This document shows positions 1 to 9,726 of a stretch of 64,000 nt of DNA, in pieces. Source of the DNA: Streptomyces sp. P3 (GTDB lineage Bacteria; Actinomycetota; Actinomycetes; Streptomycetales; Streptomycetaceae); assembly GCF_003032475.1 (NCBI RefSeq), contig NZ_CP028369.1, forward strand, positions 9,238,001 to 9,302,000, read 5' to 3'. The position numbers and the translations under genes were made by a program. The notes beneath the pieces were generated by a model that had not been told where the DNA came from, made no database searches, and saw only the letters and a program-made list of their open reading frames with translations. Position 1 is the stretch's first letter. Every line of letters starts with the position of its first letter.

Positions 1-762
1 CTGCATCAGCGCTTTGCTGTATCGCAGGTTCTCCTGGGTGGTGCGGGACTTGTCCTCAATGAGGATCCGGTCGGCCGGGACGCCGGCCGCGATGAGGTAG
101 TCGGCCATCGCACGCGCTTCGGGAAGGTCCTCGTCCGGCCCCTGGCCACCGGACATCAGAAGCATCGTCTCCGGACTCTTGGCCCGTTCGGCGTCAAATG
201 CGACGCGTCCCCGGTCCAGTCGGCTGGCGAGCAGTGGTGGGACCCGCGAGCCTCCGATCAACCCGGAGCCGAGAACCACGATGAAATCGACAGCGCGGCG
301 GTGCCGGATCCTGCCGTAGACGAACGAGTAGAGCAGAAAGCACACGAAGAGCAGTGACACGTAACCGAAGACGAACTCCACCGCATCCATCGGGGTGTCC
401 AGCAGCGTCCATCGGGTGCGGTCGGCCAGCGCCTTCAGCATGACAAACATGAGGATGCCGAAGCCGGCCGCTAGCGACAGCAGATTGGCCAGGCTCCTGC
501 CCTCATGGCGGAGCATCGTTATTCCGTTCGTGATCAGGAAGACCGCGAGCACGAAAGGCAGCAGGACGAGGAGGAAGTGGAGAGACCACACCAATATCAG
601 GGTCGCGGTCTCGGATACTGACGCCAGCTTGTACAGCAGCCCCAAGGCCAGGAAGAGGAGTGAGAAGAACAGGTAGACGCCGTTGCGTACGAGTCGTCGG
701 TCGTACAGGAAGCTGCAGGCGAACACCAGGAAGAAGACACCCGCGGGAGCAAAGATGATCAA
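1..762 (-). CDS. YdcF/DUF218 (SanA-like) membrane protein, C-terminus beyond window
   Basis: The reading frame runs off the left edge, so only the N-terminal 254 residues are present. The first 150 or so residues form several hydrophobic segments broken by short basic loops. They are followed by IVVLGSGLIGGSRVPPLL and LMSGGQGPDEDLPEA, and later by a GVPADRILIEDKSRTTQENL stretch. These are the phosphate- and ligand-binding style motifs of the DUF218/YdcF fold. The start is a TTG with AAGGG eight bases upstream, and an in-frame TGA lies just before it. Family members are linked to cell-envelope functions, but the substrate is unknown. Orientation matches the glycosidase operon, but about 0.94 kb of empty sequence separates them, so they are probably not co-transcribed. 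Confidence 0.8.
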   Translation of the reverse strand, partial: MIIFAPAGVFFLVFACSFLYDRRLVRNGVYLFFSLLFLALGLLYKLASVSETATLILVWSLHFLLVLLPFVLAVFLITNGITMLRHEGRSLANLLSLAAGFGILMFVMLKALADRTRWTLLDTPMDAVEFVFGYVSLLFVCFLLYSFVYGRIRHRRAVDFIVVLGSGLIGGSRVPPLLASRLDRGRVAFDAERAKSPETMLLMSGGQGPDEDLPEARAMADYLIAAGVPADRILIEDKSRTTQENLRYSKALMQ

Positions 763-1612
763 GTATCGGTCCCTTGTGGGTCAGTCGAGCGGGCTGTGAG
801 GAGTGTTCGGCCGTAGCGGGCGAGGGAGGAGCAGGGATTTGCCGACGTGAGACAGTGGCCGCGGGGGGTGTTGGGCGGCCGCCAGTGTCGACAACAGCTA
901 GGTAGGCCCACACCACTGGGTGCCGACCGGCTGCCGGTGGCGCAGGAGATACAGGACAGCGGGCCGTGCGGACCACGCTTCGCTCGCCTCGTGGACGAGG
1001 ATCGCATCGCTGGGCTTGGCTGTGCCTCGGCCGTATGGCCGATACAGCGATCGGGTGGGTTGTGTTGGCACGAGGTCGTCTGGGCGGTGAGGGGACGGCA
1101 GCGCCCACGCCAGGCCCGGTTTCCCAAGGGTCTCACCAGGGGCGTCATCCCTGGAGCTGATGCAACGGCATACCTGGGGCTTATGAAAGCGGCTCTCGCA
1201 TCAGCCCCAGGTTGTGGCCTCTTCGGCTGATCCGCAGGACAAGTCGCACCCGAGCAGCAGACCCGCACCAGCCAGTGCCCGAGCAGCGACGACAGCGGCC
1301 GGTGCTGGAGCCCGACAGTAGCCAGTCCTGGGCCGAGCTTTACGAGCAGTGCGCCACCGAGGTTGATCGGTCGCCCTGACTTGTTGTGTTCTGGCCGACC
1401 GGCCCAAGCGGACTGCGCCTCAGTGGCCGACCGACATCGGCCGGTCCGAGACACGCGGCCGAGACCTGCTGCGCGCCGCGCCCGAAAGGCGGACGGAGAC
1501 CTCGTGACGTCTGTCAGATCCTCTGTCGTGGGCAGGCCCGGGGACCCTGTCTGGCGCCTCATCAACTGTCCTTGATGATGGTTGGCCGCAGCCCCGCACG
1601 CTGTGCGCAAGG
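763..1612. other. Long intergenic stretch without a recognisable gene
   Basis: About 850 bases in which no frame on either strand gives a recognisable protein. Open frames of up to 295 codons exist, but their translations are rich in Arg, Pro, Ser and Cys, which is what noncoding GC-rich DNA produces. The only clear structure is the inverted repeat at 1172-1212. It could be debris of a lost gene or mobile element. Confidence 0.5.
1172..1212. repeat. Inverted repeat with 10-bp perfect arms
   Basis: The arm ACCTGGGGCT (1172-1181) is matched by AGCCCCAGGT (1203-1212) across a 21-base spacer. It lies in a gene-free stretch and has no T-run, so it may be a terminator-like hairpin or a relic end of a mobile element. 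Confidence 0.5.
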
Positions 1613-1650
1613 GCCCGTGGGGAACGGTGTCAGGGCCGCTCCCCACGGGC
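1613..1650 (-). terminator. Hairpin terminator at the end of the glycosidase operon
   Basis: GCCCGTGGGGA (1613-1623) and TCCCCACGGGC (1640-1650) form a perfect 11-bp stem with a 16-base loop. It lies about 50 bases past the GH3 stop codon. There is no U-tract, as is common in Streptomyces. Confidence 0.7.
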
Positions 1651-1698
1651 TGCTGTAGGCCGGCTATGCGGCGGTGCTTCGGGCGACGGCCCTGCGCG

Positions 1699-4119
1699 TC
1701 ACGTCCCGGTCGTGCGGCGTGAGGCCTTGGTGGAGCGGGTCAGGTAGACCCTCCGTTCGGTGACGTCGGCGGTGTCACCGACGACGTCCAAGCGGCTCCG
1801 CAGGGGGAGGTCGCTCGACGACGAGCCGACAGAGATCCACATTGGTCCGGAGTCCACGACCCACCTGTCGTCCAGGGACAGGTAGGCCAGGAGAGGAAGC
1901 TCCAGTGCGAACGTCACCGTTGCCTCCTCGCCTGGCTGCAGTTCGAGCTGATGGAACCCTGTGAGTTGGAGTGCCGGTCGCGCGATGCCGGGGGCGTCGT
2001 CTTCGACGTAGAGCTGGACGAGCTCCACACCCGGGCGGTCGCCGCTGTTCTCGACGGTGACGGTGACGTCGACGGTGCCGTCGGGCGTGATCGCTGTGCT
2101 GCTGAGCTTGAGGTCGGAGTAGGCGAAGTGTGTGTACGTGAGGCCGTGGCCGAACGGGTAGAGCGGTGCCGCCGTCTCGTCCACGTATCCGCCGTGCGGG
2201 TCGCCTTCGCGGCGACGGTATCCGCTGCCGAACCGCTGGGCGGCGTGGATGGGAACCTGTCCGCTGGAGCGGGGGATCGTGTAGGGCAGTCGTCCTTGCG
2301 GCTCGGCTGCGCCGGTCAGGATGTCCGCGACGGCGCGTGTGCCGAACTGCGAGCCGTGGTATCCGAGGAGGATCGCGTCGAGTTGCGGCTCGACGTCACC
2401 GAGGGCGACGGGACGGCCGGAGAAGATCACGCCGACGGTCGCCCGGCCGAGCGCGGCGACCTCGCGTACGAGCCGGCGCTGCACGTCCGGCAGCCCCACA
2501 TCGGCTGTGTCCGCGCCTTCGCCCTCCGTCCGTTCGCTGAAGAACCACCGAGCCAGGCCGCCGAGTGCCAGGACCACGACGTCGGCTTCACGCGCGGCCT
2601 CGACGGCGGCCTCGATCCTCTCGGCGCCATCGGTGATGCCGCATCCTGCGGCAACGACTATGTCCGCATCAGGGAGCGCGGCGCGCAGCGCATCTGCGAG
2701 GGAGACCGCTCCGTATTGCGTCTGGGCGAACTCGTCCTCGTCCATCGCGAGAAGGTCGCCGATCTCCTGGTGCACGTAGGCGTCGTCGGGGCCGAAGGAG
2801 TCCATGTCGTCGACACCGACCATGGAGCTCGTCGCGCCGTTCTGCATTGCACGGGTGAGCGCGATGAAGGAGGGGAAGGTGTACGGCGCGAAGGCCGCGC
2901 CGATCCGGTCGGCGTGCGGCCCGATGAGGGCGATACGGGGAGAGCCGCTCAGCGGAAGCACTCCGCCGGCGTTCTTGAGCAGGGTGACCGACTCGCGCGC
3001 GAGTCGCAGGGAGAGGTCACGTCCTTCCTGAGCCACGGACATGATCTCGACCGGGTCGCTCTCCACGTACGGGTTCTCGAACAGGCCCAGCTGGAACTTG
3101 TGCGTCAGTACGCGCACCACCGACTCGTCGACGGTCGTTTCGGGGATCTCGCCGGCGCGGACGGCCTCGACGAGGCTGTCGCCGTAGCCGAACGGCTCGG
3201 GCAGCTCCACGTCGATGCCGGCCCGTAGACCCAGTACGCCGGCTTCGCGTGCGTCGCGCGCGGCGCGATGATGCGTCACGAGGTTTTCGATCGAGGACCA
3301 GTCCGACACCACGGTGCCGTCGAAGCCGAGCTCGTCGCGCAGCATCTCGCGGAAGACGCGAGGGTCGGCGGCCGCGGGCACTCCGTCCCAGTCGGCGAGC
3401 GAGTTCATCATCGATCCGAGACCGGCGAGCTGGATCGCGGCGGCGAAGGGCCGCGCGTACACCTCCCGCAGTTCGCGCGCTCCCACCGGCACGGTCGCCA
3501 TGTTGAGACCGGCCTCGCTCATGGCGTACCCGAGGAAGTGCTTGCCGGTGGCGATGACGCCGTCCTGGAACGACTCGCCCTGCAGGTGGCGCACGAAGGA
3601 CACGCCGAGCGCACTGACCAGGTACGGATCCTCGCCGTAGGTCTCGTGTACGCGGCCCCATCGCGCGTCGCGGGCGACGTCGAGCAGCGGGGACAGGGCG
3701 TGGTGCAGGCCCACGGATCGCATTTGCCGGCGGGTCAGGGCGGCCATCTCGCCGACTCCGGCCGCGTCCCAGGTGGCGGCGAGAGCGATAGCGGTGGGAA
3801 ACGAGGTGAAGGTGGGCGCGTTCACGCCGTTGAGCGCCTCGATATGCATGATCGCCGGAATGCCCAGACGGGTCTCCTGCACGAGATGGCGCTGCACCGC
3901 GTTGTTCAGCCGGGCAAGTTCAGCCGCGTTCACCGGGAACCCGCCCATGTGCGGTTCGATGTAGCCGATGCCGTTCGCAAGCTTGGCCGCGGCGACCTCC
4001 GGGCGGATGCCCTTCGCGTCGAAGAGCACCGTCGGTATGAGCGATGTCAGCTGGGCGACCTTCTCATGCATGGTCATCCGACCGAGCAACTCGAGGGCCC
4101 GGGACCGTGCGTCGGTCAT
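1699..4119 (-). CDS. Glycoside hydrolase family 3 beta-glucosidase/beta-xylosidase with C-terminal FnIII-like domain
   Basis: This 806-residue enzyme hydrolyses beta-linked oligosaccharides, probably inside the cell because no signal peptide is seen. The GH3 barrel carries GRVHETYGEDPYL (about 155-167), KHF (about 193-195) and the nucleophile Asp273 in the VVSDW motif. The second alpha/beta domain follows, and residues from about 660 match the fibronectin III-like domain of GH3 enzymes (VELVQLYVED). The chosen ATG has AAGGAG at normal spacing; an earlier in-frame start adds eight residues without better support. It is the last gene of the ABC-importer operon, 37 bases after the second GH3 gene, and a hairpin follows. 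Glucosidase and xylosidase activity cannot be separated by eye. Confidence 0.93.
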   Translation of the reverse strand: MTDARSRALELLGRMTMHEKVAQLTSLIPTVLFDAKGIRPEVAAAKLANGIGYIEPHMGGFPVNAAELARLNNAVQRHLVQETRLGIPAIMHIEALNGVNAPTFTSFPTAIALAATWDAAGVGEMAALTRRQMRSVGLHHALSPLLDVARDARWGRVHETYGEDPYLVSALGVSFVRHLQGESFQDGVIATGKHFLGYAMSEAGLNMATVPVGARELREVYARPFAAAIQLAGLGSMMNSLADWDGVPAAADPRVFREMLRDELGFDGTVVSDWSSIENLVTHHRAARDAREAGVLGLRAGIDVELPEPFGYGDSLVEAVRAGEIPETTVDESVVRVLTHKFQLGLFENPYVESDPVEIMSVAQEGRDLSLRLARESVTLLKNAGGVLPLSGSPRIALIGPHADRIGAAFAPYTFPSFIALTRAMQNGATSSMVGVDDMDSFGPDDAYVHQEIGDLLAMDEDEFAQTQYGAVSLADALRAALPDADIVVAAGCGITDGAERIEAAVEAAREADVVVLALGGLARWFFSERTEGEGADTADVGLPDVQRRLVREVAALGRATVGVIFSGRPVALGDVEPQLDAILLGYHGSQFGTRAVADILTGAAEPQGRLPYTIPRSSGQVPIHAAQRFGSGYRRREGDPHGGYVDETAAPLYPFGHGLTYTHFAYSDLKLSSTAITPDGTVDVTVTVENSGDRPGVELVQLYVEDDAPGIARPALQLTGFHQLELQPGEEATVTFALELPLLAYLSLDDRWVVDSGPMWISVGSSSSDLPLRSRLDVVGDTADVTERRVYLTRSTKASRRTTGT

Positions 4120-4156
4120 GATGTGCTCCTTCTGTATACACACGCGCGAGTGGACA

Positions 4157-5992
4157 TCAGATCTCCAGCCCGGATCCCAGGGGAAACAGCGGGTCGGGGG
4201 TGTTCGCCGGCGCGTCAGGCGCGGACTCTCGCACGGCCTGCATCGATCGTGGCAGCTCGACGGGAAGCCTGCCCTGGGGGGCGATGCGCCCGGTGAGGGC
4301 GGCGAGCAAGGCGTCGTCCGAGACGCCGAAGGTCACCGTGAGACCTGCGAGGGCGTCGATCAGCGGCGCGAGAATGGCGGGGCGGTCCAGGGCGACATCC
4401 ACGATAAGCGGGGTCTGCTGGGCGATCATGCGCAGTCGGTGCACGAGGCCGGGCGGCAGTTCGAGAGACCCCTGGTGGAAGTACGACTCCAGGAACAGGT
4501 CGTCCCGTGGCTCGAAGGGCGCGTCGATGCGCACGATGGCGAGGTCCGCCTCCTGTGGCATGGCCGCCGGAGTGACGGCCCGTGCGAGGGCCTCCGGTTC
4601 GATGCCTTCTGCGTACACTCTCGCGTCTCGAGAGAGGGGGAGCAGCGGCGAGCCGTGGACGACGGAGTTCTTGAGAACGGTGACCGATCGGGACTGCGCC
4701 TCCAAGCCGGCGCGACGGGTCTCAGCGTTACCCACGATGGCCGCGGCAGTCTCCTCGTCGACGAAGGGGTCATCGAAAAGGCCGAGCCGGAACTTGACCA
4801 GGAGGACGCGGCGCGCCGACTCGTCGATTCTGCTCTCCGCGACGACGCCGTCCCGCACGAGCTCGAGCAGCAGGTCCGTGCACTGCTCGCCGCCGAACTG
4901 GTCCGCGCCTGCGTCGAGGATCTTGACCAGGCGCCTGCGGGCGTCGAGCTCCTCGACGCCCCACGCGCGGGCAGGCAGTACCTGGTCCCCGACGGGGTTG
5001 TCGTTCACCAGTTCCCAGTCCGTGATGATCAGCCCGTCGTAGCCGAGCTTGTCGCGCAGCAGTCCGGTGAGGATCTGCTTGTTGTACCCGAACCCGACTT
5101 CCTCGATCGGTACGCCGTCGATCTCGAGCCCGACGGGCATCCCGTAGTACGGCATGATCGCGGCGGTGCCGTGTTCGATGGCGGCGGTGAACGGACGCAG
5201 GTGCTCATCGAACGCCCCGCCCGGGTAGACCTGCTCGCGGCCGTACGGGAAGTGCGCGTCCTCGCCGTCCAGCTGCGCGCCGGCACCGGGGAAGTGCTTG
5301 GTGACGCAGGCGACGCTCGTCGAGTCCAGAATGTCGCCCTGGAAGCCTTCGAGGTACGCGCGCGTGTACGCCACCACAAGATCGGTGTCAGCGCCGAAGG
5401 TCTGGAGCTGACGTGCCCACCTGGGCTCGCTGGCAAGGTCGACCTGGGGATGCAGCGCCATGCGGATTCCCACCGCGCGGTACTCGTCGCGTGCCCGTCG
5501 CGCGAACTCGCGCACCACATCCGGGTCGCGCAGCGCCGCGAGCCCGAGCCCGTCGGGCCACTGCGAGAACGGGCCCGCCGTGAACGACGCCCCGACGTTC
5601 TCCAGGAATCCGTGTCGCGGGTCGGTGGATATCGTCACCGGGATGCCGTGCGGCGTCTTCTCGGCCAGCCGCTGGATCGCGTTGTTCCATCGTGCGGCTG
5701 TCCGGGCGTCTTCGATGCGGTGCACGTTGAAGTGGTTCATCGCCCTGTCGAGGATCACCTCGCTGGTGGGCGACTTGCTGATCGCGCCGGGCTCTTCGAG
5801 GACAGTGCCCTGCGGGCCGATCTCGATGACCGTGTGGAAGAGGAGACCGACCTTCTCTTCGAGCGAGAGCCGGGACAACAGGTCCTCCGTGCGGTCCTCG
5901 GCGCTGAGCCGCGGGTCCTCGTACGGGTCCATGCGGCCGTTGCCGTTGAGGTCGCGGAATTCGATGCGGTCCGGTGCGGTCGTGTCGTGCAT
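4157..5992 (-). CDS. Glycoside hydrolase family 3 enzyme without FnIII domain
   Basis: This 611-residue GH3 protein opens with the EF-hand-like DLNGNGRMDPYEDPRL motif often seen at the N-terminus of this subgroup. The catalytic nucleophile is Asp325 in LIITDWEL, and the substrate-binding KHF motif is at about 232-234 (VTKHFPGAG). The protein ends just after the C-terminal alpha/beta sandwich and lacks the FnIII-like domain of its neighbour. The ATG at MHDTT was preferred over an in-frame TTG 19 codons upstream because family homology begins there; no strong ribosome site supports either. No signal peptide is visible. Together with the adjacent GH3 it probably acts on imported oligosaccharides; a beta-glucosidase or exo-glucanase role is an inference. 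Confidence 0.9.
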   Translation of the reverse strand: MHDTTAPDRIEFRDLNGNGRMDPYEDPRLSAEDRTEDLLSRLSLEEKVGLLFHTVIEIGPQGTVLEEPGAISKSPTSEVILDRAMNHFNVHRIEDARTAARWNNAIQRLAEKTPHGIPVTISTDPRHGFLENVGASFTAGPFSQWPDGLGLAALRDPDVVREFARRARDEYRAVGIRMALHPQVDLASEPRWARQLQTFGADTDLVVAYTRAYLEGFQGDILDSTSVACVTKHFPGAGAQLDGEDAHFPYGREQVYPGGAFDEHLRPFTAAIEHGTAAIMPYYGMPVGLEIDGVPIEEVGFGYNKQILTGLLRDKLGYDGLIITDWELVNDNPVGDQVLPARAWGVEELDARRRLVKILDAGADQFGGEQCTDLLLELVRDGVVAESRIDESARRVLLVKFRLGLFDDPFVDEETAAAIVGNAETRRAGLEAQSRSVTVLKNSVVHGSPLLPLSRDARVYAEGIEPEALARAVTPAAMPQEADLAIVRIDAPFEPRDDLFLESYFHQGSLELPPGLVHRLRMIAQQTPLIVDVALDRPAILAPLIDALAGLTVTFGVSDDALLAALTGRIAPQGRLPVELPRSMQAVRESAPDAPANTPDPLFPLGSGLEI

Positions 5993-6121
5993 GGGGGGTC
6001 GGTCGGTCCTCTCAATTTCGTCTCCGGGGCCTCGGGGCGGCCTCGGCAAGGTGGGGGCTCGGACTCAGCGGCAGCGCACCATGGCGCACTCCGATCCGGT
6101 CGGGCGCTGCGGCCGCCAGCG

Positions 6122-7036
6122 TCACCCCTTGATGGCTCCCTGCATGACGCCGGCGACGAGCTGCTTGCCGAGAAGGACGAACAGCGCCAGCAGCGGCACC
6201 ACCGACACGAGCACACCGGTCATGATCAGGGGGATGTCCTTGAAGAACCCGGATTGCAGCAGCTGCAGCGCAACGGGCAGCGTCGGGTTGGTCGTTCCGA
6301 GCACGATCGACGGCCAGAAGAAGTTGGTCCACGCCCCGATGAAAGTGAACAGTCCGAGCATCGCCAACGCGGGCCTGGCGGCCGGCAGCACAATGGATCG
6401 GAAGATCCGGAACGTCGATGCCCCGTCGATACGTGCGGCTTCGATGAGCTCATAGGGCAGCGCCGCCTGAAGGTACTGCGTCATCCAGAAAACCCCGAAG
6501 GCGGATGCGACACCAGGGATGATCACTGCCCACAGGCTCCCCGTCAGTCCCAGCTCGCGCATGACGATGAACAGCGGCACCACGCCCAGCTGCGTCGGGA
6601 CCGCCATGGTGGCCACGACGAACGCGAGAAGACCTGCCCGCCCTTTGAACCGAAGCTTCGCGAAGGCGAAGCCCGCCAGCGTGGACAGGAACACGACCGC
6701 GAGCGCCGTCGTCACCGAGACGAAGACGGAATTCCAGACCGCGCGCGGCAGATCGATGTCGGACTCGAAGACGCGTACGAGGTTGTCGCCCAGATGCCCG
6801 CCCGGGATCGGCGAGGGGATCGGGTTCTGCGCGACCTCCGCCGATGTCGACGACGCAAGCAGGAGCGTGTAGTAGAGCGGGAAGATCGAAATGAGCGCGA
6901 CCACGGTGAGGACGACGTAGGTCATCAATCCGGGGCGGCGCGCAGCACCGTGATCCCGCCCGCGACGGCGGCGTGCCGCCCGGGCGGCACCGCGGCCGGA
7001 TGTCTGCTCGATGTACGGGATAGAGGGCCTGGTCAC
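6122..7036 (-). CDS. Carbohydrate ABC transporter permease, MalG type
   Basis: This 304-residue inner-membrane permease has about six transmembrane segments. The coupling EAA loop reads EAARIDGASTFRIF, which docks to the ATPase subunit. A GTG start overlaps the stop of the upstream MalF-type gene by four bases (GTGA), so the two are translationally coupled. The basic N-terminal tail of about 35 residues before the first segment is typical of actinobacterial MalG-like proteins. No ATPase gene lies in the operon. In Streptomyces such importers usually share the MsiK ATPase encoded elsewhere. Confidence 0.94.
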   Translation of the reverse strand: MTRPSIPYIEQTSGRGAARAARRRRGRDHGAARRPGLMTYVVLTVVALISIFPLYYTLLLASSTSAEVAQNPIPSPIPGGHLGDNLVRVFESDIDLPRAVWNSVFVSVTTALAVVFLSTLAGFAFAKLRFKGRAGLLAFVVATMAVPTQLGVVPLFIVMRELGLTGSLWAVIIPGVASAFGVFWMTQYLQAALPYELIEAARIDGASTFRIFRSIVLPAARPALAMLGLFTFIGAWTNFFWPSIVLGTTNPTLPVALQLLQSGFFKDIPLIMTGVLVSVVPLLALFVLLGKQLVAGVMQGAIKG

Positions 7037-8112
7037 GTGCTGCTCCCGGGAGTGTCACCGGATGATGCGGAGGAGACGGGCGTGACAGCTGCTGCCCCGC
7101 TCATGTCTCGCCGGGCGGCGCGGCGCGCCTTTCGGGGGACGGCGACTGGATCGTCGCCGGAGGCGATGCGGCGCGACAGCCAGTTGCTGACCAGCGCGAA
7201 CACGACGATCAGCAGAAAGAGCAGCCAAGCGACGGCTGCGGCACGGCCCAGCCTTTGCTGATTCCAGCCGAGCTCGTACAGGTACAGAGTGATCGTCTTC
7301 CACTGCCCCGAGCTCCCGCCGAGCCCCTGCGTGTCGTACAGCCGCGGCTCGTCGAAGATCTGCAGGCCGCCGATCGTGGACGTGATCACGACGAAGATGA
7401 TCGTCGGACGTACGGACGGCACTGTGACGGAGAAGAACTGCCGCAACCGGCCCGCGCCGTCGAGGATTGCCGCTTCGTACAGGTCACGGGAGATCGCCTG
7501 CATGGCGGCCAGCAGCACGAGCGTGTTGAAGCCGGTCCACCGGAAGTTGACCATGTTGGCGATGACGACGTGCGCCGGCATGCTGTCCCGGTGCCAGCCG
7601 ATCGGGTCCATTCCCAGTTGCTCAAGCAGTGCGTTGACCAGGCCGGACTGATCCGCGAACATGCGCGAGAAGATCAGCGACACGGCGACCGGGGCGATGA
7701 CGTACGGCAGCAACACCCCCATCCGCCAGAAGGTCCGCGCGCGGATGTTCGCATGCAGGAGACTGGCGAGTGCGATCGCGATCGCGATCTGAGGGACCGT
7801 CGACAGCAGGAAGATACTGACAGTGTTGCCCAGTGAGTCCCAGAAGACCGGCTGATCGAGGACGAAGGTGAAGTTGTCGAGCCCGACGAAGTCGCCCTGG
7901 CCGCCGATGAGGTCCCAGTCGTGCAGCGAGACGTACGCGGTGTACAGGAGCGGGAACAGGCCGACGAGCCCGAACAGGATGAAGAACGGTGAGATGTAGG
8001 CGTACGGCGACGCCTTCATGTCCCAGCGGCCGAGACGCTGACGCCAGGAGGAGGGCAGTCGTGGAGGGGAGGCGCCTGTGCGGGTTGACGCGCTCGCTGC
8101 CGAATGGACCAT
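7033..8112 (-). CDS. Carbohydrate ABC transporter permease, MalF type
   Basis: This 359-residue permease has an N-terminal membrane helix (ISPFFILFGLVGLFPLLYTA), five further helices and the EAA loop EAAILDGAGRLRQFF. The ATG is preceded by GGAAAGG at good spacing; a longer in-frame start would add 37 non-conserved residues that overlap the upstream gene's end region. It lies between the sugar-binding lipoprotein gene and the MalG-type permease gene and should pair with the latter in one importer. The substrate is most likely a beta-linked oligosaccharide, judging from the two GH3 genes in the same operon. Confidence 0.94.
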   Translation of the reverse strand: MVHSAASASTRTGASPPRLPSSWRQRLGRWDMKASPYAYISPFFILFGLVGLFPLLYTAYVSLHDWDLIGGQGDFVGLDNFTFVLDQPVFWDSLGNTVSIFLLSTVPQIAIAIALASLLHANIRARTFWRMGVLLPYVIAPVAVSLIFSRMFADQSGLVNALLEQLGMDPIGWHRDSMPAHVVIANMVNFRWTGFNTLVLLAAMQAISRDLYEAAILDGAGRLRQFFSVTVPSVRPTIIFVVITSTIGGLQIFDEPRLYDTQGLGGSSGQWKTITLYLYELGWNQQRLGRAAAVAWLLFLLIVVFALVSNWLSRRIASGDDPVAVPRKARRAARRDMSGAAAVTPVSSASSGDTPGSST

Positions 8113-8183
8113 GCGCCTTTCCTTCGGTGGTGACTCGGGGACGCCCGCCGTGGCGGGCCTCCCCGAGTGCGCGGACGAACCGG

Positions 8184-9458
8184 TCACTTCAGCGCGTCCA
8201 GCTCGTCGACGAACGTGTCCCACGACTTCTTCGGAGAGTCGGTCTTGTCGACCGAGACACGGTTGATCGCGTTGTTGAACGCCGCCGTGATCGCGAAGTA
8301 GTTGTCACCCTTGTACGGAATCGTGGTGATCGCCGACGCGCGGTTGGTGAGGATCTTCCCCACGGGCGCATCGCTGAAGAAGGGATCGGTCACCTTCTGC
8401 AACTGGTCGCTGCTCTGGGCCTCGACCTGGCTGGGGAAGTTACCCGTCGCCTTGAACGCCTTCAGCTGCTGCTCAGGGGCGGTGAGCCACTCCGCGAGCG
8501 CCTGCGCTTCCTTGGGGTGCTCCGACTGCGTCGGCACGGTGAGGTACGACCCGCCGCTGTTGACACCGCCGCCGGGGAAGACGTCGGCGATGTCCCATCC
8601 CTTGACCCCGGCCGCGTTGCCCTTGATCACGCCCAGCATCCACGACGGTGCGAGCATGACCGCGAACTTGTCCTTCTGGAACGCGCTCACCCAGTCCTCG
8701 CTCCACCGCGCCAGGTGAGCCGAGAGGTTCTCGTGCGACGTCACCGTGTCGTAGATGTTCCGAAGATCCTTGTTATGGCCTGCGACGATGTCGCCGGTCT
8801 TGGGATCCTCCCAGAGCACCTTGTACTGGTCGCCCCAACTGGTCGCGACCGAGGCTGATGCGTCATAGAACGCCGGGCCCGTCTTGGCGGCCTTGAACTT
8901 CTCGCCGACGGCGAAGAAGTCGTCCCATGTCGCCTTGTCACCCCCGAACAGCTTGGCCACCGCTTCGCGATCCGATGGCAGGCCGGCCGCCTTGAACAGG
9001 TCGCTGCGGTACGCGATGGACTGCGGGCCTATGTCCGTCGCGTAGCCGAGCAGCTTGCCGTTGTTGGTGGATGCGAGCTTGGTGGTCCAGTCCTTCCAGC
9101 GGCCCGTGACCTTCGAAGAGGAGAGGTCCACGAAGTTGTCCGGGTGCTGCAAGACCTGCGGGAGCCAGCTGTTGTCGACACCGACCACATCGGCGAGCCC
9201 CGAGCCCGCGCCGAGGGCGGTCTGGAACTGTTCCTTGGCCGCATCGCTCGTGGCGAAGCGGTTGTGCTTGATCGTGATCTCGGGGTGAAGCTTCTGGTAC
9301 TCCTTCAGCAGGTCGCCGTACCCCCACTCGCTGAACGTCGACACCTTGAGGGTGATCTTGCCGTCAGCGTCGCCCTTGTCGCTGGATCCGCAACCGGCAG
9401 CGAGGACGGTCAGCGAGGCCGCTGCAAGCACAGCGATGGCTCTTTGGGTGGATCGCAT
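8184..9458 (-). CDS. Extracellular sugar-binding lipoprotein of the ABC importer
   Basis: The protein has 424 residues. A signal peptide ends in the lipobox LAAGC, so the mature protein is lipid-anchored outside the membrane. The rest matches family 1 solute-binding proteins for oligosaccharides, with the ITLKVSTFSEWGYGDLL start and GVDNSWLPQVL. The ATG was chosen because AAAGGA precedes it and the signal peptide begins there. It is the first gene of the operon: binding protein, MalF, MalG, GH3, GH3. The divergent TetR gene 268 bases away is the likely regulator. Confidence 0.94.
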   Translation of the reverse strand: MRSTQRAIAVLAAASLTVLAAGCGSSDKGDADGKITLKVSTFSEWGYGDLLKEYQKLHPEITIKHNRFATSDAAKEQFQTALGAGSGLADVVGVDNSWLPQVLQHPDNFVDLSSSKVTGRWKDWTTKLASTNNGKLLGYATDIGPQSIAYRSDLFKAAGLPSDREAVAKLFGGDKATWDDFFAVGEKFKAAKTGPAFYDASASVATSWGDQYKVLWEDPKTGDIVAGHNKDLRNIYDTVTSHENLSAHLARWSEDWVSAFQKDKFAVMLAPSWMLGVIKGNAAGVKGWDIADVFPGGGVNSGGSYLTVPTQSEHPKEAQALAEWLTAPEQQLKAFKATGNFPSQVEAQSSDQLQKVTDPFFSDAPVGKILTNRASAITTIPYKGDNYFAITAAFNNAINRVSVDKTDSPKKSWDTFVDELDALK

Positions 9459-9628
9459 CTGTAGTCCTTTTGTCTCAGGCGGTGTGCCTAGATTCCGCGG
9501 CGACAAGGCGGCCGCCCTGGGCCGCTGCGCGCTCCTGCGTCATGCCCGAACCCTGTCGCCCGAAGGTCGCACAAGCCGCTGCGTCCCCAGCTGAGGTGTC
9601 GTCTCGGATGTCGCGGTGGCGGCCAGTA

Positions 9629-9650
9629 TCACGTAACACAGTTCACGTGA
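9629..9650. promoter_or_regulatory. Imperfect inverted repeat between the importer operon and its TetR gene
   Basis: TCACGTAAC (9629-9637) faces GTTCACGTGA (9641-9650), an inverted pair with one extra base in the right half. It sits between the divergent starts at 9458 and 9727, where an operator for the TetR protein would be expected. A related AACAGTTCAGGTG string occurs at about 10988-11000, upstream of the GH1 gene. Confidence 0.45.
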
Positions 9651-9726
9651 CAAGTATTCGCTCAGGTTTCATCGTCACGCCCGCACCCAGGCCAAGCGCG
9701 ACACCACCTCGCTGTATGTTGAGGAC

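Noticed and set aside
759..1646. A 295-codon minus-strand frame in the empty stretch
   Set aside because: Composition is rich in Pro, Arg, Ser and Cys with no domain, no ribosome site and no codon-bias pattern of the neighbours.
3968..7261. A 1,097-codon open frame on the plus strand across the GH3 and permease genes
   Set aside because: It is antisense to well-supported genes with clear family motifs. Long opposite frames are usual in GC-rich DNA, and the translation is Asp/Arg/Glu/His-rich without a recognisable domain.
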